From the NCBI GenBank assembly GCA_016872875.1, contig VGYW01000290.1, positions 1-10,728 of the forward strand: DNA of 10,728 nucleotides, in the 5' to 3' direction. The notes under the pieces were generated by a model. The model saw nothing but the letters and a program-made list of their open reading frames with translations. It had not been told where the DNA came from and ran no database searches. Source of the DNA: Planctomycetota bacterium (GTDB lineage: Bacteria > Planctomycetota > PUPC01 > DSUN01). This document shows positions 7,020-10,728 of this stretch, in pieces. Each line of letters starts with the position of its first letter. The stretch's first letter is position 1. Made by a program: the position numbers and the translations under genes.

Positions 7020-7031
7020 TCCAGATTCCCC
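6997..7031. repeat. Five-unit heptamer array across the GH2 start codon
   Basis: Five consecutive 7-base units on the plus strand: ATTCCAG (6997), ATGCCAG (7004), ATTCCAC (7011), ATTCCAG (7018) and ATTCCCC (7025). On the minus strand the GH2 ATG forms at the junction of two units. The ribosome-binding site lies at the outer end, and residues 1-8 of the signal peptide are written by the array. Repeat number therefore sets the RBS spacing and the reading frame of the leader. Confidence 0.8.
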
Positions 7032-7073
7032 CTCGATGCTGGGTGCAGGCAGGGATTGTGGATGCGTTCCGAA

Positions 7074-7251
7074 GCCCCAAAGGGGCGTCATGGTAGAGCC
7101 CAGGGCAACGCCCTGGGTCCGGTGGCGCCCGTGGGCAAGCCCTGAAAGGGCGAGATAGGCCCCCTCTATGCCGCCCTTTCAGGGCTGAGCCTGGGGTGGC
7201 CGCGTTCCCAGGGCGTTGCCCTGGGCTTTGCCATACGAGCCTTTCAGGCTC
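7074..7251. repeat. Composite six-hairpin palindromic element (copy 2, different stems)
   Basis: A ~180-bp inverted repeat between the Cys-rich gene and the GH2 gene. The hairpins in mirror order are 7074-7086 (GCCCC/AAA/GGGGC), 7098-7118 (GCCCAGGGC/AAC/GCCCTGGGT), 7139-7151 (GCCCT/GAA/AGGGC), 7173-7185 (GCCCT/TTC/AGGGC), 7207-7226 (CCCAGGGC/GTTG/CCCTGGGC core) and 7237-7251 (GAGCC/TTTCA/GGCTC). Spacers are 11, 20, 21, 21 and 10 bases, nearly the same as in copy 1. No transposase lies within. It may also serve as a 3' boundary for the Cys-rich gene at 7293. I see no clear GH2 promoter in 7032-7292. Confidence 0.85.
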
Positions 7252-7292
7252 CAGAGAAGACCCGCCCACCTACAATCCCGGCTCGCACCCCG

Positions 7293-8213
7293 TCAATCCT
7301 GGCTTGTGGGTGGGAGAACAACGCGGCTCCATTCGGCCTGCCAGGCGGCGTGGCGGGGGTCGGCCGCGAGCTTGCCGAGAAGGTCGGCGCGGTCGAAGAC
7401 TGGGATGAAGCGCGCGTGGCCGAGGTCGAGCCAGTCCCGGACGGCCTCGTGGATTTCGCAGGGGCAGCGGGCGCCCTTCCCGCACGCGCTGAAGAAGATG
7501 AAGATCGCCTCGGCCTGCGTGGGGGTGAACGGCCCCCTGTGGGACCAATGGCCTCCCCCTTCGGCGTCCGAGTCGGGCTGCCAGGAGGCCAGGGAGAGCG
7601 CCCGGCAGGCCTCGCACTGGAGGAGATGGTGCGTCTCGTCGTCGCCGGCGATGCTGTCGAGCTGGAAGGCGGCGAGGCCCGCATTGTTGAGGTGGCCGCA
7701 CTGCCCGCACGGGATTCGCGGGGCCTCCGGAGCAGTTGGCTCGCAGGGGGCCTGCGGCGCGGCCTGCTGCGGAGCCTGCTCCGCGGGCGGCAACTCGGGC
7801 AGAAGGGCCCGCTTCCACCGCTTCAGCCATTCGGGGTAGTCGGGGCTCGCCTTCACCTTGTCCAGGAGGTCCTGGCGGTCGAAGACCGAGCGGGTCGAGC
7901 GGTAAATCCAGTCCCGCACCGCCTCGTGGAACTCGCAGGGGCAGTCCTTCAGGGAGCGGTCCGGGCAGGCAAAGAAGAACAGGAAGAGGGTCTCGGCTTG
8001 CTCGCGGGTATAGGGGCCGTCGTAGTAGAGGTGCCCCCCGTCATACCAGGAGTCCTCCCAGGTCACGATGCTGAAGGCGCGGCAGCGGTCGCACTGAAGG
8101 AGGAACATGCACTCGTCGTAGCCGAAGCTGTTCTCCACGTGGAAGCTGGTTATGCAGGCATCGTTCATGTGCCCGCAGACCTTGCACTTTATCTCTGAGA
8201 GTTCGCCGCTCAC
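7293..8213 (-). CDS. Unrecognised Cys-rich protein with two tandem zinc-ribbon-like repeats
   Basis: A 306-residue protein I do not recognise. It starts with GTG at 8213, six bases after GAGAGG and 11 bases past the methyltransferase stop, so it is probably co-transcribed. It has no signal peptide or membrane segment. Two homologous ~130-residue repeats (9-139 and 167-301) flank a Pro/Ala/Gln-rich linker (140-166). Each repeat has C-x2-CGH-x-N, then 27 residues after the second Cys, C-x2-CRA-x-S, then GGH, GP-(Y/F)-T-x2-QAE, FF-x-AC, CPCE-x-HEAVRDW and VFDR-x-DLL. Cysteines are 10, 13, 41, 44, 83, 91 and 93 in repeat 1 and 169, 172, 200, 203, 244, 250 and 252 in repeat 2. The first four in each suggest a zinc ribbon. 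The C...C-P-C-x2-H set could be a second metal site. Function is unknown; it is likely cytoplasmic. Confidence 0.88.
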   Translation of the reverse strand: MSGELSEIKCKVCGHMNDACITSFHVENSFGYDECMFLLQCDRCRAFSIVTWEDSWYDGGHLYYDGPYTREQAETLFLFFFACPDRSLKDCPCEFHEAVRDWIYRSTRSVFDRQDLLDKVKASPDYPEWLKRWKRALLPELPPAEQAPQQAAPQAPCEPTAPEAPRIPCGQCGHLNNAGLAAFQLDSIAGDDETHHLLQCEACRALSLASWQPDSDAEGGGHWSHRGPFTPTQAEAIFIFFSACGKGARCPCEIHEAVRDWLDLGHARFIPVFDRADLLGKLAADPRHAAWQAEWSRVVLPPTSQD

Positions 8214-8224
8214 TTCGGGCCTCT

Positions 8225-8914
8225 CTAGCGCTTCTTGAGGGTGAAGGAGATGCCCGCGCCGCCCACCGCGGTGAAGAGGGTCTCAAGGTTGGGGTCAGTG
8301 GTGATTGCCTTCAGGTAGTCCTGCATCTCGCCGCTGGCGCTGGAGGTGTTGTGTGCGAGGATGAGGCCGCCGGGCCGCACGAGGGGCAAGAGCTTCTTCA
8401 GGTAGTCCCCGTAGCCCGCCTTGTCGGCGTCGAGGAACACCAGGTCAATCGGGCCTTTGAGCTCGGCGACCTTCTCGTGGGCGTCGCCTTCGACGATGGT
8501 GGCGATTTCGGCGACGCCGGCGCGCTTGAAGTTCTCGCGTGCGAGTGCGGCGCGGCCGGCGTCAATCTCGTGCGTCGTCAGCTTCCCGCCGGTCGTCCGC
8601 AGCGCGAGGCAGAACCAGATGCCGGAGTAGCCGTTGGAGGTGCCGATTTCGACGACGTGCTTGGCCCCGACGGCCTCGGCGAAGAGGCGGAGCATGCGTC
8701 CGTCCTCGCGCGGCACGTTCATCATGCCCGCCGACTGGTTCTGCCGCATGTCGGCCAGGATGTCGAGAATCTTCTTCTCCGCGTCGTCCTTGGGCGCGGG
8801 GGCGGTGGCCACGGGCGCGATGCGTGGCGGGCGCGCCGGCCCATCGCCGCTCAACCCCACGCTGCCGACGAGCAGACCCCCGGCCACGCACAGTGCCGCC
8901 AGCCATTTCGCCAT
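8225..8914 (-). CDS. Class I SAM-dependent O-methyltransferase with N-terminal export/anchor segment
   Basis: A 229-residue protein of the catechol-O-methyltransferase-like (O-methyltransferase family 3) type, expected to move a methyl group from SAM to a hydroxyl. The start at 8914 follows AGAAAGGA by seven bases. The SAM-binding motif I is VVEIGTSNGYSGIW (87-100). THEIDAGRAALARENFKRAG (114-133) holds the acidic residue for the SAM ribose. IDLVFLDADKAGYGDYL (156-172) and PLVRPGGLILAHN (177-189) are the DxDK-type metal-binding and following blocks. The N-terminal AKWLAALCVAGGLLVGSVGLSG looks like a signal peptide or uncleaved anchor, followed by a Pro/Ala linker to about 41. That is odd, because SAM is cytoplasmic. 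It is first in a two-gene unit with the Cys-rich protein. The acceptor is unknown. Confidence 0.9.
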   Translation of the reverse strand: MAKWLAALCVAGGLLVGSVGLSGDGPARPPRIAPVATAPAPKDDAEKKILDILADMRQNQSAGMMNVPREDGRMLRLFAEAVGAKHVVEIGTSNGYSGIWFCLALRTTGGKLTTHEIDAGRAALARENFKRAGVAEIATIVEGDAHEKVAELKGPIDLVFLDADKAGYGDYLKKLLPLVRPGGLILAHNTSSASGEMQDYLKAITTDPNLETLFTAVGGAGISFTLKKR

Positions 8915-8961
8915 CGCCGATTCCTTTCTGTAAGAGCATCCGGCCCTGAACGATGAAAGCC

Positions 8962-8989
8962 ATTTTACATGGCCGCCGCGTGCGTTCAA
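8962..8989 (-). promoter_or_regulatory. Likely sigma-70-type promoter of the methyltransferase operon
   Basis: On the minus strand TTGAAC (8989-8984) and TAAAAT (8967-8962) are 16 bases apart. Transcription would start near 8955, leaving a leader of about 40 bases before the ATG at 8914. The box stands out in GC-rich surroundings. Confidence 0.55.
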
Positions 8990-9071
8990 GTGCCGTCCCT
9001 CGTCCACGCGGGGCACGGAGGCCCCGCCCACGGCACGGTGAGCCCGCCCACACAGCCTAGCCCATAGCGCG

Positions 9072-9100
9072 TTGGGGCGGCGCCGGGTCCGCTTTACAAT
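9072..9100 (+). promoter_or_regulatory. Likely promoter of the small membrane protein gene
   Basis: TTGGGG (9072-9077) and TACAAT (9095-9100) are 17 bases apart. Transcription would begin near 9107, leaving a leader of about 47 bases to the ATG at 9154. It is divergent from the methyltransferase promoter in the same 239-base intergenic region. Confidence 0.5.
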
Positions 9101-9153
9101 ACAGGCATGGGTGCGGCCAATACTCGTCCCGCTGCTGGCCGAAGGGGTCGCGA

Positions 9154-9411
9154 ATGAGGAAGCTCAACTGGCGTGTGAAGCTGGGCATCGGCCTCGTGCT
9201 CCTGTCGGCGGCGCTCTACCTCATCCACTGGCTGATCTACCGCGACGCGAAGCACATCTTCATCTACCTGCTCGGCGACATCGCGTTCATCCCGATAGAC
9301 GTGCTGATCGTGACCCTGATCATCCACGCCCTCCTTGTGTCCCGCGAGAAGCGGGCGCTGCTACAGAACACGAATCCCTTCGACCCCACGGCGAGGCCCG
9401 AGGCCGCGTGA
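9154..9411 (+). CDS. Small two-helix membrane protein
   Basis: An 85-residue protein with GAAGGGG six bases before its ATG. A basic N-terminus (RKLNWRVK) leads into a hydrophobic helix (about 9-28, ending LIHWLIYRD). A second hydrophobic stretch follows (about 34-62, IFIYLLGDIAFIPIDVLIVTLIIHALL), then a basic, hydrophilic tail (SREKRALLQ) that should face the cytoplasm. From memory, this two-helix block (LGDIAF near the middle) also occurs as the N-terminal membrane anchor of longer bacterial and archaeal proteins that carry a cytosolic domain. If so, this is a shortened version that keeps only the anchor. No function is known to me. It has its own promoter and no co-directional neighbour. 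Confidence 0.85.
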   Translation: MRKLNWRVKLGIGLVLLSAALYLIHWLIYRDAKHIFIYLLGDIAFIPIDVLIVTLIIHALLVSREKRALLQNTNPFDPTARPEAA

Positions 9412-9422
9412 GGCCCCCCTGC

Positions 9423-9598
9423 CGAGTGTGGTCCCCAGTTCTGGTAGCCAACGGTTTCCCTGCCTTCTCGTGCTCGCCCTCGTCGTCGTCGTCGCGTCCG
9501 GTGGCTTCTTCCCGCCAAAGGAGAATCGAGGACGACGACGCCAACGACGACGATTCAGGATGCAGCCGGGCGCCAGGATCGGGGGCCACACTCGGTCC
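9423..9598. repeat. ~176-bp MITE-like element with terminal inverted repeats
   Basis: CCGAGTGTGGTCCCC at 9423-9437 and its near-complement GGGGGCCACACTCGG at 9584-9598 match at 14 of 15 positions. Matching extends more weakly inwards to about 28 bases (roughly 21 identical). Inside, a CTCGTCGTC-type run (about 9479-9499) faces a GAGGACGACGACG run (9528-9540), and GAATCG (9523) and CGATTC (9551) bound a 34-base sub-palindrome. It has no coding content. It lies immediately after the small membrane protein stop, so it may form the 3' end of that transcript. Confidence 0.65.
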
Positions 9599-9615
9599 TG
9601 CCCGCAGAAATGAAA

Positions 9616-9640
9616 GGGGCCGCTGAACGCCAGCGGCCCC
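9616..9640 (-). terminator. Rho-independent terminator of the interrupted lipoprotein gene
   Basis: A perfect 10-bp stem (GGGGCCGCTG at 9616-9625, CAGCGGCCCC at 9631-9640) with a five-base loop. On the minus strand it is followed by TTTCATTTC, a fair T-rich exit. It lies 37 bases past the stop of the minus-strand frame ending at 9678. Confidence 0.7.
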
Positions 9641-9677
9641 TCTGGTGTCCTCAGCGGCGAAGGAGAGGGAAGCCCCC

Positions 9678-10466
9678 CTACTTCTTCTCCTCCTTCTTCG
9701 GCTCGGGGGCCGGGGCAGGAGCGCCGGCGACCGGCGGCATCGGGTTGTGGCCGCGGCCCAGGTAAGCGCCGCCCCTGGCGGGCGCCTTGGCGCCCGCCTT
9801 GGGCGCGCTCGGCAGGTCGAAGAGCTCCTTGCGGAGCCTTGCGGCGTAGCTGGAAACCTCGAGCTTCTCCTCCCACGGCCAGAGCCCGTAGCGGTAGCCG
9901 TCGTCGCGCGCGGGGTCGAGCCCGATGAGTCCCGCGGCCAGGTCAATGGTCTGTGCGTAGTTGATGTTCCCGACGAAGCCCACCCAAACTAGGTGGAGGT
10001 AGTGTATTCATGACGGCTTCCAGGCGGGTCGGCCCAGCGGCCCGGTCAGGAGCCCGAGCACGGCGGTCCCCTGGGCGCTCACGGTCGCCAGGTCGTCCTT
10101 GTCGTAGTCGCCGAAGGCCAGCTCCTCGTAGCACCAGGCGACGGCGCCGGCGTTGGCCGTGTAGAAGGGCACCCAGCCGACGTTGCCGCCGCCGATCCCG
10201 GCGAAGTAGCCCTCTGTCATGCCGAACCCTGCGCCGCCCACCGAGACGCCGTTCGCGTAGAAGCAGAACTGCGGCTCCGCGGAGAACGTCATCCCGACGT
10301 CCCCCAGGTCCAGCACGTCCATCCCGCGGTCGGCGAGGTAGCTGCCGATGGCCTCGCCCACCCCCTTCGCCTCGAGGAGACTCCTCGAGCAGCCCTGGGA
10401 CGCCACGAGCGCCAGGGCCACCAACAGCACCCCTCCCGCCCGCCAAGCCACGCGCCGCACGCTCAT
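9678..10466 (-). pseudogene. Lipoprotein gene interrupted by one in-frame TGA
   Basis: Start ATG at 10466, with AAAGGAG six bases upstream. The leader MSVRRVAWRAGGVLLVALAL ends in VASQGC, so Cys26 is a likely, slightly atypical, lipidation site. The frame runs 152 residues to a TGA at 10010-10008 and then stays open in the same frame for another 109 codons to 9678. The part after the TGA starts IHYLHLVWVGFVGNINYAQ and continues AAGLIGLDPARDDGYRYG. It has no Shine-Dalgarno before its only early start (GTG at 9983; the bases there are CCTCC-like, the opposite of an SD). The alternating hydrophobic segments on either side read as one beta-rich protein. The 3' end is a Pro/Ala/Lys low-complexity tail. 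Together they would make a ~262-residue lipoprotein of unknown function. The alternatives are a sequencing error, recoding, or two genes. Promoter and terminator look intact. Confidence 0.65.
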
Positions 10467-10520
10467 ACGGTGCTCCTTTCCTTCGAGACGCCACGGGGAA
10501 CGGCACGGGGACGACCGCAT

Positions 10521-10549
10521 ATATTGTACTACTAGCCCGGCAAAGTCAA
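10521..10549 (-). promoter_or_regulatory. Promoter of the interrupted lipoprotein gene
   Basis: On the minus strand TTGACT (10549-10544) is followed by CAATAT at 17 bases (10526-10521) or TACAAT at 15 bases (10528-10523). An A-run (10550-10556 on the plus strand) gives a T-rich stretch just upstream of the -35. The start of transcription near 10513 leaves a leader of about 47 bases. Confidence 0.6.
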
Positions 10550-10681
10550 CAAAAAATCCGAAGGGGGCGCGGGCTTGACAAGACGGGCTTGATTTCCGAA
10601 CATGGGGGCATGAGGAGAGCGTGCCATATCTTGACAGCGTCCCAAGTCCTTGAGATCGTGGGTGTGCCTGCGGCCGGTCCG

Positions 10682-10700
10682 TCGGGGGCTTTGCCCCCGA
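10682..10700. repeat. Short palindrome with three-base loop at the right edge
   Basis: TCGGGGGC at 10682-10689, loop TTT, GCCCCCGA at 10693-10700: an 8-bp perfect stem of the same stem/3-base-loop type as the hairpins in the composite elements. It may be the first hairpin of another element continuing past the window. In the rest of 10550-10728 I see no convincing gene. Two TTGACA boxes (10575 and 10631) lack good -10 partners. Confidence 0.5.
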
Positions 10701-10728
10701 ACCCCCAGGATTTTCCGCTTTCGGGCCG

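Noticed and set aside
5319..7145. 608-codon plus-strand open frame
   Set aside because: It is antisense to the GH2 catalytic region. The catalytic motifs and the signal peptide belong to the minus strand.
9979..10010. SECIS-like hairpin (TCCACC/GGTGGG, seven-base loop) about 10 bases after the in-frame TGA, hinting at selenocysteine
   Set aside because: The stem is short, the context (KPS-stop-IHY) has no redox motif, and a lipoprotein of this type is not a known selenoprotein. A nonsense change is simpler.
10610..10728. Open plus-strand frame to the window edge (MRRACHILTASQVLEIVGVP..., helix-turn-helix-like)
   Set aside because: It has no ribosome-binding site, is very short, and runs through a palindromic repeat. 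It could be a gene fragment but cannot be supported.

Overview
The window is GC-rich, gene-dense bacterial DNA. It carries an exported sulfatase with a Tat-type leader, large secreted glycoside hydrolases, toxin-antitoxin genes, and an unusual load of short palindromic and heptanucleotide repeats. Together these suggest a member of the Planctomycetota or a nearby PVC lineage, perhaps from a metagenome. No marker gene is present, so the taxonomy is an inference.

Layout, left to right. (1) 1-1533, minus strand: a Tat-exported, formylglycine-type sulfatase followed by a perfect hairpin and a heptamer-phased tail. (2) 1534-1838: an intergenic stretch filled by a ~200-bp composite palindrome. (3) 1839-2538, minus strand: a toxin-antitoxin pair (PIN-domain RNase first, ribbon-helix-helix antitoxin second, ATGA overlap) with its own promoter. 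(4) 2605-7019, minus strand: a two-gene operon for a very large secreted GH2-type glycosidase and a secreted GH99/WbsX-like glycosidase, overlapping by ATGA. With the sulfatase they look like a small cluster for breakdown of a sulfated polysaccharide, interrupted by the toxin-antitoxin module. (5) 7032-7292: a second composite palindrome with the same six-hairpin architecture as the first but different stems. (6) 7293-8914, minus strand: a two-gene unit of a class I SAM methyltransferase with an N-terminal export or anchor segment and an unrecognised Cys-rich protein made of two ~130-residue repeats. (7) 9154-9411, plus strand: a small two-helix membrane protein with its own promoter, divergent from the methyltransferase. 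(8) 9423-9598: a ~176-bp element with terminal inverted repeats. (9) 9678-10549, minus strand: a lipoprotein gene that appears to be split by one in-frame TGA, with promoter and terminator. (10) 10550-10728: no convincing gene; one more palindrome.

The most striking content is the repeat biology. Two ~180-200 bp inverted repeats share hairpin order and spacing while their stems have changed in a compensatory way. A related palindrome sits in frame inside the GH2 gene. Heptamer arrays lie across the GH2 start codon, inside a GH2 linker, and behind the sulfatase. The duplicated Cys-rich protein is the best candidate for an undescribed protein family. All calls come from reading the sequence; no database search was run.
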